Shown here in pieces: positions 38,039-46,217 of a stretch of DNA of 64,000 bases; position 1 is the first letter of the stretch; each line of letters opens with the position of its first letter. Origin of the DNA: Marinobacter sp. C7 (GTDB lineage: Bacteria > Pseudomonadota > Gammaproteobacteria > Pseudomonadales > Oleiphilaceae); NCBI RefSeq assembly GCF_022343555.1, contig NZ_JAKQZH010000003.1, positions 62,001 through 126,000 of the forward strand. The letters run 5' to 3'. The notes under the pieces were generated by a model. The model saw only the letters and a program-made list of their open reading frames with translations, was not told the origin of the DNA and ran no database searches. The position numbers and the translations under genes are program-made.

Positions 38039-38421
38039 CGGGCGCCCTTGCCGATTGCCACCAGGACCACGAAGTTCAGCCAGGGTACCCGCATGATCCC
38101 GCCTACCAGCGTCAGTGCGTCGCCCCCCAGGGGCAGCCAGCCCAGCAACAGCGACCACTGGCCGTACCGGTTGAACCGGTTTCGGGCCTTGTGCAGCTGC
38201 AGTTCGCTGATCGGAAACCAGCGTTTGTGCCTGAAACGATCCACCTGGCGCCCGATGACGCCGTTGACCACGGAACCGAGGGTGTTACCCGCGGTGGCCC
38301 AGAACCAGAGCCACCACAGGGAGTAACCCTGGGCCACCAGAGTGCCCAGCAGCACCTCGGAGTAGGCCGGTAACAGTGTGGCTGCCGCAAAGGCCGTCAA
38401 AAAAAGGGTAAGGTAGACCAA
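37972..38421 (-). CDS. YqaA family (DedA-like VTT) membrane protein
   Basis: A 149-residue membrane protein with four to five helices and the YqaA pattern AYSEVLLGTLVAQG, GNTLGSVVNGVIGR and GWLPLGGDALTLVGG. Relatives belong to the DedA/VTT superfamily of lipid scramblase-like proteins. The only workable start is TTG, with GGGG seven bases upstream. Its C-terminal Ser-Pro repeat tail is encoded inside the convergent kinase gene's 3' end. Confidence 0.82.
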   Translation of the reverse strand: MVYLTLFLTAFAAATLLPAYSEVLLGTLVAQGYSLWWLWFWATAGNTLGSVVNGVIGRQVDRFRHKRWFPISELQLHKARNRFNRYGQWSLLLGWLPLGGDALTLVGGIMRVPWLNFVVLVAIGKGARYAFVLWLVAEASGVPSPSPSP

Positions 38422-38588
38422 ATCGTTTCCCCGTCTTGACTAAATTCAACGCCGGTTGTCGGTCCTGTCGGTATGGTCACGTACTATGGTTGCCATGCAA
38501 ACCATTAATTTTTACTCGCTGTTGCCTTGCCAGTATCCTTTCGTCAGGTTTTCATACACCAGTTTCTGACACCGTTGCAGGAGGTTTT

Positions 38589-38843
38589 ATGGAGCAGGTC
38601 ACGATTTATGGCCGTTCGAGTTGTGGATTTTGCGTTCGGGCAAAAGGCCTGTGTGAATCCATGCAGCTGCCCTATACCTGGATCGATATGATCGAAAAGG
38701 GTATCTCCAAGGCTGATATTGCCGACAAAATTGGCAAGCCGGTACACACTGTGCCACAGATTTTCGTCGGACAGCAGCACATTGGCGGGTTTGACGAGTT
38801 TTACGCCTATGTGCGTGAACACGAGGCTGCAACCAGCCGCTGA
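38589..38843 (+). CDS. Glutaredoxin
   Basis: An 84-residue dithiol glutaredoxin with CGFC at residues 12-15, the TVPQIFVG cis-proline motif and GGFDEF glutathione-binding segment. It reduces protein disulfides and glutathione adducts in the cytoplasm. CAGGAGG lies six bases before the ATG, a strong site. It appears monocistronic, ending at a strong terminator. Confidence 0.92.
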   Translation: MEQVTIYGRSSCGFCVRAKGLCESMQLPYTWIDMIEKGISKADIADKIGKPVHTVPQIFVGQQHIGGFDEFYAYVREHEAATSR

Positions 38844-38858
38844 AAGAGCATTTCGGCC

Positions 38859-38898
38859 AAAAAAAGCCGCCCCGGTAAAGGCCGGGGCGGCTTTTTTC
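38859..38898. terminator. Bidirectional terminator between glutaredoxin and phosphofructokinase genes
   Basis: A perfect 16-bp stem (38860-38875 with 38882-38897) whose outer six pairs are A-T, giving U-tracts on both strands; 6-base loop. Confidence 0.9.
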
Positions 38899-38913
38899 GG
38901 TTCCGGGCGCAGG

Positions 38914-40176
38914 TCAGATATCGAACTCGGTCTTGAGTTTCTTATCCACCAGCTGGTTCTTCAGCTTTGCAACCCTGGGCAGGCCGTTTTCAAACGGCGG
39001 GAAGCTTTCCCCGTCAATCAGGGGCTCAAGGTAGTCCCGGCAGTCCTGGGTAATGCCGAAACCGTCATCAGTGATGTAATGGATCGGCATTTTCTTTTCC
39101 TGGTTGGCCACTTCGCTCAGGTTGGCTTCGCCAATCTTCCAGCGGTAGGGGCGGGCCTGTTCGCGAACAATGGTCGGCATGAGGGCCTGTTTGCCGGCCA
39201 CCGCCATTTCCACTGCAGCCTTGCCCACCGCGTAGGCCTGTTCCACGTCCGTGGCTGAGGCAATGTGCCGTGCGCTACGCTGAAGGTAGTCCGCAACCGC
39301 CCAGTGGTATTTGTGGCCCAGGGCCTGCTTCACCATATTGGCGAGTGCCGGCGCCACGCCGCCGAGCTGGGTGTGGCCAAAGGCATCCTTGGCGCCGGCG
39401 TCGGCGAGGAAACGGCCGTCTTCGTACTGGGCACCCTCGGAGGCAACCACGACGCAATAGCCATAATCCTTCACGCACTGATCCACGCGTGCCAGGAAGG
39501 CTTCCCGATCGAAGGGAATCTCCGGGAACAGGATGATGTGCGGCGGCTCGCCCTCGCCCTGGCCGGCCAGGCCTCCCGCGGCGGCAATCCAGCCGGCATG
39601 GCGGCCCATTACTTCAAGGATGAACACCTTGGTGGAGCTTTCACACATGGACTTGATGTCGAGGCTCGCTTCCAGCGTTGACGTGGCGATGTATTTGGCG
39701 ACTGAGCCAAAGCCCGGGCAGCAGTCGGTAAAGGGCAGGTCGTTATCCACGGTCTTGGGCACGCCGATGCAGGTGATGGGGTAGCCCATCTTGTCGGCGA
39801 TCTGGGACACCTTGTAGGCAGTATCCTGGGAGTCCCCGCCGCCGTTGTAGAAAAAGTAGCCGATGTCGTGGGCGCGGAACACTTCGATAAGCCGCTCGTA
39901 CTCGGCCCGGTTTTCGGAAATGTTCTTGAGCTTGTGACGGCAGGAACCAAAGGCGCCGCCCGGGGTGTGGATCAGGGCCTGGATCGCCTCGTCACTCTCG
40001 AGGCTGGTATCAATCAGTTCTTCCCTCAGCGCCCCGATAATGCCGTTGCGACCGGCAAACACCTTGCCGATCTTGTCCGGGTGCTTGCGGGCAGTCTGGA
40101 TGACGCCACAGGCGCTGGCATTAATGACGGCGGTGACGCCGCCGGATTGGGCGTAAAAAGCATTCTTGATAGCCAT
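38914..40176 (-). CDS. pfp: Pyrophosphate-dependent 6-phosphofructokinase
   Basis: The 420-residue protein phosphorylates fructose 6-phosphate using pyrophosphate, reversibly. Evidence for PPi use: GGGDS at 112-116 has Ser where ATP enzymes have the Gly after the Asp, and PKTVDND at 140-146 has Lys where ATP enzymes have Gly. The catalytic Asp144 and Asp146 are present. The start is the ATG that matches the family N-terminus, with CAGGAGG about 12 bases upstream. Reversibility suits an organism living mainly on non-sugar carbon. Confidence 0.9.
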   Translation of the reverse strand: MAIKNAFYAQSGGVTAVINASACGVIQTARKHPDKIGKVFAGRNGIIGALREELIDTSLESDEAIQALIHTPGGAFGSCRHKLKNISENRAEYERLIEVFRAHDIGYFFYNGGGDSQDTAYKVSQIADKMGYPITCIGVPKTVDNDLPFTDCCPGFGSVAKYIATSTLEASLDIKSMCESSTKVFILEVMGRHAGWIAAAGGLAGQGEGEPPHIILFPEIPFDREAFLARVDQCVKDYGYCVVVASEGAQYEDGRFLADAGAKDAFGHTQLGGVAPALANMVKQALGHKYHWAVADYLQRSARHIASATDVEQAYAVGKAAVEMAVAGKQALMPTIVREQARPYRWKIGEANLSEVANQEKKMPIHYITDDGFGITQDCRDYLEPLIDGESFPPFENGLPRVAKLKNQLVDKKLKTEFDI

Positions 40177-40331
40177 CTCGGGCTGAAGCCTCCTGCTGGT
40201 TCGACAATGGCGCAGATGATACGCCAAATGCCCCGGATTTTCATGAGCACGATTGCGGATAGCGCGGGCCTTGACGCCCTGCGGCGTATAGGGGAGGCTT
40301 GGCAGGTTTCAACGGAGAGGTCGAACACCGA

Positions 40332-41726
40332 ATGCATATCCACATCCTAGGAATCTGTGGCACTTTCATGGGCAGTCTGGCTGTGTTGGCGCGGGAACTG
40401 GGTCACACGGTGACCGGCTCGGATCAGGGCGTCTACCCGCCCATGAGCACCCAGCTGGAAAGCCAGGGTATCGGCCTGATGGAGGGCTACAGTGCCGGGC
40501 ACCTGGAGCCCAGGCCGGATCTGGTGCTGATCGGTAATGCCATGTCGAGGGGCAATCCCGAGGTCGAGGCGGTGCTCAACCTCAACATTGATTATATGTC
40601 CGGGCCCGAGTGGCTGGCCCGCGAGGTGCTGCGTCACCGCTGGGTCATGGCGGTTGCAGGAACCCACGGAAAGACCACCACGACCTCGATGCTGCTGTGG
40701 ATCCTCGAGCAGGCCGGTTTCAACCCCGGATATCTCGTGGGAGGTGTTCCCCTGGACTTTCCGGTCTCCGCCCGGCTCGGGAGCAGCGACTTTTTCGTGA
40801 TCGAGGCTGATGAATATGACAGCGCCTTTTTCGACAAACGCTCGAAGTTCATCCATTACCGGCCACACACCCTGATCCTTAATAACCTGGAATTCGACCA
40901 CGCCGATATCTTCGAGAACGTCGAGGCCATCGAACGCCAGTTCCATCACCTGGTGCGCACCGTGCCCTCCCAGGGCCTGATCGTCCGCCCCGCGTTGGAT
41001 CCGCATCTGGACAACGCCCTGGCCATGGGTTGCTGGAGCCCGGTTCAGGACACCGCCATCGGCAGCGAGGTTACCCGCACGGCGGACTGGCGCGCAGAGT
41101 TGCTGTCAGAGGACGGCAGCCGGTTCATGGTGATTCATCACGAGCAGCCGGTGGCGACCCTCAAATGGGGCCAGACCGGTATGCATAATGTGCGTAACGC
41201 ACTGGCCGCAATCGCCGCCGCCCGACACGTGGGCATCACCCCGGATCATGCCGTGGCGGCACTGTGCCGGTTCTCCGGGGTCAAGCGCCGGATGGAGCTG
41301 CTGGCAGATGTTGGAGGTGTGCGGGTATACGATGATTTTGCCCATCACCCAACTGCCATTGCCACCACCCTGGAGGGCTTGCGCAACCAGGTGGGTGATG
41401 AGCCGATCCTGGCGCTGATTGAGCCCCGCTCCAACACCATGAAACAAGGCGTGCACCGTGACAATCTGCTGGCCAGTGCGGCCCAGGCTGATCGGGTGCT
41501 GTGGGCCAACCTGAATGACATGGACTGGCTGCAGGAGCTGGTCGGTGCCTGGCAGGCGGATAACGGGGATACTGACCTGCACCGGGTTGAGTCATCCGTT
41601 GAGGGCCTTATCGAGCGTGTGCTGGACGATCTGCCAAGCCCCTGCCACATTGTCATCATGAGCAATGGCGGTTTTGGCGGGATCCACGGCAAACTGGTGG
41701 CAGAGCTCGAACGTATCCGGGGCTGA
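40332..41726 (+). CDS. mpl: UDP-N-acetylmuramate:L-Ala-gamma-D-Glu-meso-DAP ligase
   Basis: Mpl reattaches recycled murein tripeptide to UDP-MurNAc. The 464-residue Mur-ligase-fold protein starts MHIHILGICGTFMG and has the ATP loop GTHGKTTTT at 110-118, NNLEFDHADIF and DDFAHHPTA. GGAGAGG precedes the ATG by about eleven bases. It fits with the peptidoglycan genes at 29-34 kb. ubiX follows on the same strand. Confidence 0.95.
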   Translation: MHIHILGICGTFMGSLAVLARELGHTVTGSDQGVYPPMSTQLESQGIGLMEGYSAGHLEPRPDLVLIGNAMSRGNPEVEAVLNLNIDYMSGPEWLAREVLRHRWVMAVAGTHGKTTTTSMLLWILEQAGFNPGYLVGGVPLDFPVSARLGSSDFFVIEADEYDSAFFDKRSKFIHYRPHTLILNNLEFDHADIFENVEAIERQFHHLVRTVPSQGLIVRPALDPHLDNALAMGCWSPVQDTAIGSEVTRTADWRAELLSEDGSRFMVIHHEQPVATLKWGQTGMHNVRNALAAIAAARHVGITPDHAVAALCRFSGVKRRMELLADVGGVRVYDDFAHHPTAIATTLEGLRNQVGDEPILALIEPRSNTMKQGVHRDNLLASAAQADRVLWANLNDMDWLQELVGAWQADNGDTDLHRVESSVEGLIERVLDDLPSPCHIVIMSNGGFGGIHGKLVAELERIRG

Positions 41727-41761
41727 TGATTCTGAACTGAAACCTCTGGGGAATACCGCAA

Positions 41762-42409
41762 ATGACCTTGCCCGCACCGGCACAGCGAACCGTAAACCTG
41801 GCGATTACCGGCGCATCCGGCGCCCAATATGCCTTGCGGCTGCTGCAATGCCTGGTGGCGGCCGGCTGCCGTGTGCATGTGATGGTCAGCCGGGCCGCCC
41901 AGGTGGTGATCGCCACCGAGACGGATCTGAAACTGCCGGGGTCGCCTTCGGCCATGCAGGAATGCCTGACGGAGTTTTCCAGCGCCAAGCCCGGACAGGT
42001 CCTGGTATTTGGCCGGGAGGAATGGTTTGCGCCGCCGGCCTCCGGTTCCGGCGAAAAGGCCCCCCTGGTGATTTGTCCCTGCAGCACCGGAACCTTGTCG
42101 GCGCTGGCCACGGGGGCCAGTAACAACCTGATCGAGCGGGCCGGGGACGTCGCCCTCAAGGAGCGTCGCCAGCTCATTCTGGTGCCCCGGGAGGCACCGT
42201 ACTCGGAAGTGCATCTGGAGAACATGCTGCGCCTGACCCGCATGGGTGCGGTGGTCATGCCGGCCAGCCCGGGCTTCTATCACAAGCCCCAGTCCATCGA
42301 AGATCTGGTGGACTTTGTGGTTGCCCGACTGCTGGACCACCTGAACCTGCCTCAAGAACTGATGCCACGCTGGGGTGAAGCCCGGGTAGACGCGAAACAG
42401 CCTCGCTGA
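41762..42409 (+). CDS. ubiX: Flavin prenyltransferase
   Basis: UbiX makes the prenylated FMN cofactor for the UbiD decarboxylase of ubiquinone synthesis. The 215-residue protein has the flavin-binding TGASGAQYALRL, CPCSTGTLSALATGASNNLIERAGDV, of which PCSTGTLSA is diagnostic, and VPREAPYSEVHLENM. Length is normal. It is 35 bases after mpl and probably co-transcribed. Confidence 0.95.
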   Translation: MTLPAPAQRTVNLAITGASGAQYALRLLQCLVAAGCRVHVMVSRAAQVVIATETDLKLPGSPSAMQECLTEFSSAKPGQVLVFGREEWFAPPASGSGEKAPLVICPCSTGTLSALATGASNNLIERAGDVALKERRQLILVPREAPYSEVHLENMLRLTRMGAVVMPASPGFYHKPQSIEDLVDFVVARLLDHLNLPQELMPRWGEARVDAKQPR

Positions 42410-42532
42410 AGCCTGGCGCACCCGATGGTTTTGGTCAGCGCGATTGATGGTTTTCATCATTGAGCGAAACCGGCCGCCGGCCGAGACTTGGTGAACGACA
42501 ATCACAACACACGTCATTCACCGAGGTTTCCC

Positions 42533-43672
42533 ATGATTCCACGTACCGTTTTCGATGCCGACCTGGAAGGCTTCCGCGACTCCGTTCGCAAGTTCCTGGA
42601 GCAGGAGGCAGCGCCCTATCACGACCAGTGGGAAAAGGACGGCCAGGTCAGCCGTGAACTCTGGCGAAAGGCCGGGGAACTGGGATTCCTGTGCCCGACC
42701 ATGCCGGAGGAGTACGGTGGTGTGGGGGCCGATTTCCGCTACAGTGCTGTGGTTATCGAGGAAATTTCCCGGGCCGGCCTGTCCGGCATCGGCTGGGGGC
42801 TGCACTCGGACATCGTCGCTCCCTATATCCTCAATTACGGCTCAGAGGAACAGAAGCAGAAGTATCTGCCCAAGCTGGTTTCCGGTGAGATGATCGGTGC
42901 CATTGCGATGACCGAACCGGGGGCTGGCTCCGATCTCCAGGGGGTCAAAACCACGGCCATTCGGGATGGTGACACCTATCTCCTGAACGGCTCCAAGACC
43001 TTTATCACCAACGGCCAACTGGCGGATCTGGTGGTTGTGGTGGCCAAGACCGATCCGAAGGAAGGCGCCAAGGGCACCAGCCTGCTGCTGGTGGAAACCG
43101 CGTGGGAAGGTTTCGAGAAGGGGCAGAACCTGAACAAGGTGGGCATGAAGGCCCAGGATACCTCGGAGCTGTTCTTCCAGGATGTGAAGGTGCCGGCCGG
43201 TAATCTGCTCGGATCCATGGAGGGCCAGGGCTTCTTCCAGTTGATGCAGGAGTTGCCGGCCGAACGCCTGCAAGTGGCCCTGGCTGCGGTCGCGGCTGCC
43301 GAGGCGGCCTGGCAGTGGACCCTGGACTATGTCAAAGAGCGCAAGGCCTTCGGCAAGCCGGTGATTGCCTTCCAGAACACCCGCTTCAAGCTGGCGGAGC
43401 TGAAAGCCGAGATCACCGCGGCCCGGGTGTTTACCGACCGCTGCCTGGAGTTGCACCTGGAGAAGAAACTGGATATCCCCACCGCGGCCATGCTCAAGCA
43501 GCACACCACGGATCTGCAGTGCAAGGTTATGGATGAATGTGTCCAGCTGCACGGTGGCTATGGTTATATGTGGGAGTATCCCATTGCCCGTGCCTGGGCC
43601 GATTCCCGCGTGCAGCGCATCTATGCCGGCACCAACGAGATCATGAAGGAAATCGTCGCCCGCTCGTTCTGA
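42533..43672 (+). CDS. Acyl-CoA dehydrogenase, long-chain (LCAD) type
   Basis: A 379-residue FAD-dependent acyl-CoA dehydrogenase. AMTEPGAGSD and KTFITNG mark the family. The base appears to be Glu244 in LPAERL, the LCAD/isovaleryl position, because the medium-chain position reads IYAGTNE with Ala instead of Glu. The start is the ATG preceded by GAGG. It is monocistronic, followed by a hairpin. The substrate is probably a fatty or branched acyl-CoA; this cannot be fixed by eye. Confidence 0.92.
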   Translation: MIPRTVFDADLEGFRDSVRKFLEQEAAPYHDQWEKDGQVSRELWRKAGELGFLCPTMPEEYGGVGADFRYSAVVIEEISRAGLSGIGWGLHSDIVAPYILNYGSEEQKQKYLPKLVSGEMIGAIAMTEPGAGSDLQGVKTTAIRDGDTYLLNGSKTFITNGQLADLVVVVAKTDPKEGAKGTSLLLVETAWEGFEKGQNLNKVGMKAQDTSELFFQDVKVPAGNLLGSMEGQGFFQLMQELPAERLQVALAAVAAAEAAWQWTLDYVKERKAFGKPVIAFQNTRFKLAELKAEITAARVFTDRCLELHLEKKLDIPTAAMLKQHTTDLQCKVMDECVQLHGGYGYMWEYPIARAWADSRVQRIYAGTNEIMKEIVARSF

Positions 43673-43680
43673 TGGCCGCT

Positions 43681-43709
43681 GGCCTCGCTGGCCCTTGGCT
43701 GGCGAGGCC
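43681..43709 (+). terminator. Hairpin after the acyl-CoA dehydrogenase gene
   Basis: GGCCTCGC (43681-43688) pairs with GCGAGGCC (43702-43709) with a 13-base loop, starting nine bases after the stop. The downstream tract is only mildly T-rich. Confidence 0.5.
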
Positions 43710-43812
43710 TTCAGTTACCAATCTTTACAAATTGCCAAGCCTGTCAAGGTCTCCTCCGGCAACATCCCCTAAAGTAGCGGCACACCTCTGATAACAATAA
43801 ACGGTTGCCGCG

Positions 43813-45726
43813 ATGACACGCCTGGAATACATACCCGTTGCACTGCTGACCCTTTTTCTCGCCGGTTGTGGTCAGGAGTCCGATACCCTGCCGTTGGATG
43901 GGCGGGATTTCGACGGTGTGTCGTATGCGGAACCGGCCCCCTATACCGGAAAGGTGATCGATGGCTATCTGGTAAATGCGCGGGTGTGGCTGGATATGGA
44001 TGGCGACAGCCAGTACACCCCTGGCCCGCTGGAGATCGAGCTGGAGAACGGCAACGTGGCGGTGCTCGAATCCGGGGAGCCTACCGCGATGAGCGGGCAA
44101 GGCGGTGAGTTTTCCCTTGACGTGGGAGAGCTGGCTCTTTCGCCGGCGATCGGGCCCGACCTGGATCCGAGGAATTACCCTTTCTACGCGGTAGCGTTGC
44201 CGGGTAAAACCCTGGAACAGACCTGGCGAGGCGACGTACCGGTGGCCCGGGCATTCCTGATGTCTGCAGCACCCGGCGTCCGGAACATCACTCCGCTTAC
44301 CACGCTGGCCCGATACCGCAGACTGTTTGGTCTGGGTTCCTATCTGGATACTCCGGAAGATCTCTCCGGCAGTCTGGCTGGTCTCAACCTGGTGGCGGAT
44401 TATGTGTTATCGGGCGACGAGCGGGCCCATGCCTATGCCCGGGCCCTGGCCAGGTTCATGGCCAGCCAGATTCCGGATGATTACAACGAGGCCTTGAGTC
44501 GACCTGACAGTGATGGCACCGAGCGCTCTTTGCGGAATCCTGAGCAGGCTGCCTACCTGTTTGGTCTCTCCCTGGTACAGAACGCCCCCTCGGTGATCGC
44601 CCTGGTGGATGAGGCCGCCGGCGGTGACTATGCCAATGTCGACCCGGACGCCCTGACCTTGCCGGTGGTGCCGCTGGAGCTGTCTGATCCGGTTCTGCTC
44701 ACCCATCAGCGTATTCTGGCCCAGCCCGAAAACGACCAGAACCTGCCGGCCAGTACCTCGAGCCTGTTGGCGTCCGCCGAGCTTTTCTTTGATTTTTCCG
44801 AGGCAGGCCAATTGTTGTCGGTATCCGCTGAAGGGTGCCTCGCGCCATCCATGCCGGAACTGGTCCGGCTGATCAATGTGAACGGTCTGATGTACCGGCT
44901 TGGCAGCCAGTGGCGGCCATCGGTCTCGCTGTCGCCCCAGAGTCGGATTGCCTACGAAGTGGAAGGTGTGGACGAGCGCCTGATCTTCGATTGGAATGGT
45001 CAGCGGATCTATTTCGAGACTTCCACAACTTGCCATGAACATGAAGGTATTTTGGCGGGTTCCACGGAGCTTTCGGGGAATCCGGAGGTGATCTTTCGCT
45101 GGCAGAAGGTTGGTGACGCAGTGGCGGAGCTGGTGGCAGAGATTCCCCAGTCGGATGGCTCGATCCTGATTCGGAGGCTGGAGCCGCAGCCTGAGCCTGA
45201 GGTCGCCCCCGATGACTTCGGTGGCTTTACTTTAGTCGAGAATGGTTCACAGATTGCTTCACTGGAGCTTGGCGGAACGGAGGCTGCATGCGACGAGCTG
45301 CTGGCAGCTGAAGCGGAGGTCGCCGCCCTGGATCACGTTGTTACCGATCAATATGGCTATGCGTTTACCGGCTACGATCCGCAGCCCGCGAATTTTGTGA
45401 ATCTGGCGCTGGAGTATGATACCCGGGATCTGGATGGCGACGGAGCGGGGGCTCCGGTCAGCCGATTGCTGCGTTATGGATTCCTTGATCCGGATCTCTC
45501 CGGTCTGGCCAATGTGGATGCAGGGACCGGTTTTCAGTGGGCGATGTATTACCCCACCACATTTGATCCGGCCAATCCGAACCTGATCCGGGAGGCCTAC
45601 CTCACCAGCTATAGCGGTGCTCGGGAATGCAAAAGGGAATTCGAGGAGACGCCTTCTTCCGCCTACGCGAAAGTGGAGTACAGCTATCAGGTGTTGTCGG
45701 AATACTTGCTGGGGCTGCTTGATTGA
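43813..45726 (+). CDS. Large lipoprotein of unknown function
   Basis: A 637-residue precursor with lipobox LAGC and Cys19, so probably anchored in the outer membrane. Near the N-terminus GYLVNARVWLDMDGDSQYTPG has a DxDxDG calcium-binding look and resembles a repeat-like segment found in secreted proteins. A second Asp-rich stretch (DTRDLDGDGAGA) occurs near residue 540. The rest has no motif I recognise. Four late cysteines could form disulfides. It stands alone between a dehydrogenase and a tRNA gene, with no operon partner. Confidence 0.75.
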   Translation: MTRLEYIPVALLTLFLAGCGQESDTLPLDGRDFDGVSYAEPAPYTGKVIDGYLVNARVWLDMDGDSQYTPGPLEIELENGNVAVLESGEPTAMSGQGGEFSLDVGELALSPAIGPDLDPRNYPFYAVALPGKTLEQTWRGDVPVARAFLMSAAPGVRNITPLTTLARYRRLFGLGSYLDTPEDLSGSLAGLNLVADYVLSGDERAHAYARALARFMASQIPDDYNEALSRPDSDGTERSLRNPEQAAYLFGLSLVQNAPSVIALVDEAAGGDYANVDPDALTLPVVPLELSDPVLLTHQRILAQPENDQNLPASTSSLLASAELFFDFSEAGQLLSVSAEGCLAPSMPELVRLINVNGLMYRLGSQWRPSVSLSPQSRIAYEVEGVDERLIFDWNGQRIYFETSTTCHEHEGILAGSTELSGNPEVIFRWQKVGDAVAELVAEIPQSDGSILIRRLEPQPEPEVAPDDFGGFTLVENGSQIASLELGGTEAACDELLAAEAEVAALDHVVTDQYGYAFTGYDPQPANFVNLALEYDTRDLDGDGAGAPVSRLLRYGFLDPDLSGLANVDAGTGFQWAMYYPTTFDPANPNLIREAYLTSYSGARECKREFEETPSSAYAKVEYSYQVLSEYLLGLLD

Positions 45727-45849
45727 GAGGGATGGACGTCGGGCTTGTGTGAGCCGGAGCGCAGACAGGTCCGTGCGCAAAACACAAAATCCAGGCACAA
45801 AAAAGTTATGCTGTCTGGCTGTGATTACTAAGTCTCGGGGATTTCTATG

Positions 45850-45872
45850 CCATTTCCTGGGGAAGGAAATGG
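45850..45872 (-). terminator. Possible hairpin terminator of tRNA-Leu
   Basis: CCATTTCC and GGAAATGG form an 8-bp stem with a 7-base loop; the stem begins within the encoded CCA end of the tRNA. No long U-tract follows, so it may be a processing structure. Confidence 0.35.
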
Positions 45873-45956
45873 TGCCGAGGAGAGGACTTGAACCTCCACG
45901 GGGTTGCCCCCACTAGCACCTGAAGCTAGCGCGTCTACCAATTTCGCCACCTCGGC
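45870..45956 (-). tRNA. tRNA-Leu (anticodon CAG)
   Basis: An 87-base tRNA with encoded CCA. The acceptor stem is GCCGAGG/CCTCGGC, the anticodon stem-loop CTAGCTTCAGGTGCTAG reads CAG, the long variable arm of a class II tRNA is present, and the T arm contains GGTTCAAGTCC. It reads leucine codon CUG. A -35/-10 pair lies just upstream. Confidence 0.96.
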
Positions 45957-45977
45957 AGATGACTTGCAACGTTTGCT

Positions 45978-46005
45978 ATCTTACTGAATTCATTTCCGAA
46001 TTCAA
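45978..46005 (-). promoter_or_regulatory. Predicted promoter of tRNA-Leu
   Basis: On the leftward strand TTGAAT (46000-46005) and TAAGAT (45978-45983) are 16 bases apart, about 22 bases upstream of the mature tRNA 5' end. Confidence 0.55.
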
Positions 46006-46157
46006 GCTTTTCGTTGCTGGCTGAGGTGTGCCCCTCAACCGATGGCGCGTACTTTAATGATTCCCTCAGAGGCTGTCAAACATTTTTTTCCAAAAAGTTT
46101 CGGTGGTATTTGTGCCTATCATATGCCCCCTTGTTAGGCAGCATTGGCGTACCAACG

Positions 46158-46163
46158 TTATAC
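46158..46163 (+). promoter_or_regulatory. Possible -10 element of rnr
   Basis: TTATAC with TTAGGC 18 bases upstream; it would give a leader of about 50 bases before rnr. The 250 bases between the tRNA and rnr hold nothing else clear. Confidence 0.35.
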
Positions 46164-46217
46164 TGCAACGAAACACTAATTCTGCCGCGCCGATGCGGCT
46201 TTAAAACAAGGATCCGA

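Noticed and set aside
42444-42460. TGATG-GTTTT-CATCA dyad upstream of the acyl-CoA dehydrogenase gene
   Set aside because: Only 5-bp arms with an odd spacer; it fits no operator I can name (not an Anr or PsrA site) and is too weak for a terminator.
45870-45956. tRNA-Leu as a phage or island attachment site
   Set aside because: No repeated tRNA 3' end, integrase or foreign-looking genes are present on either side.
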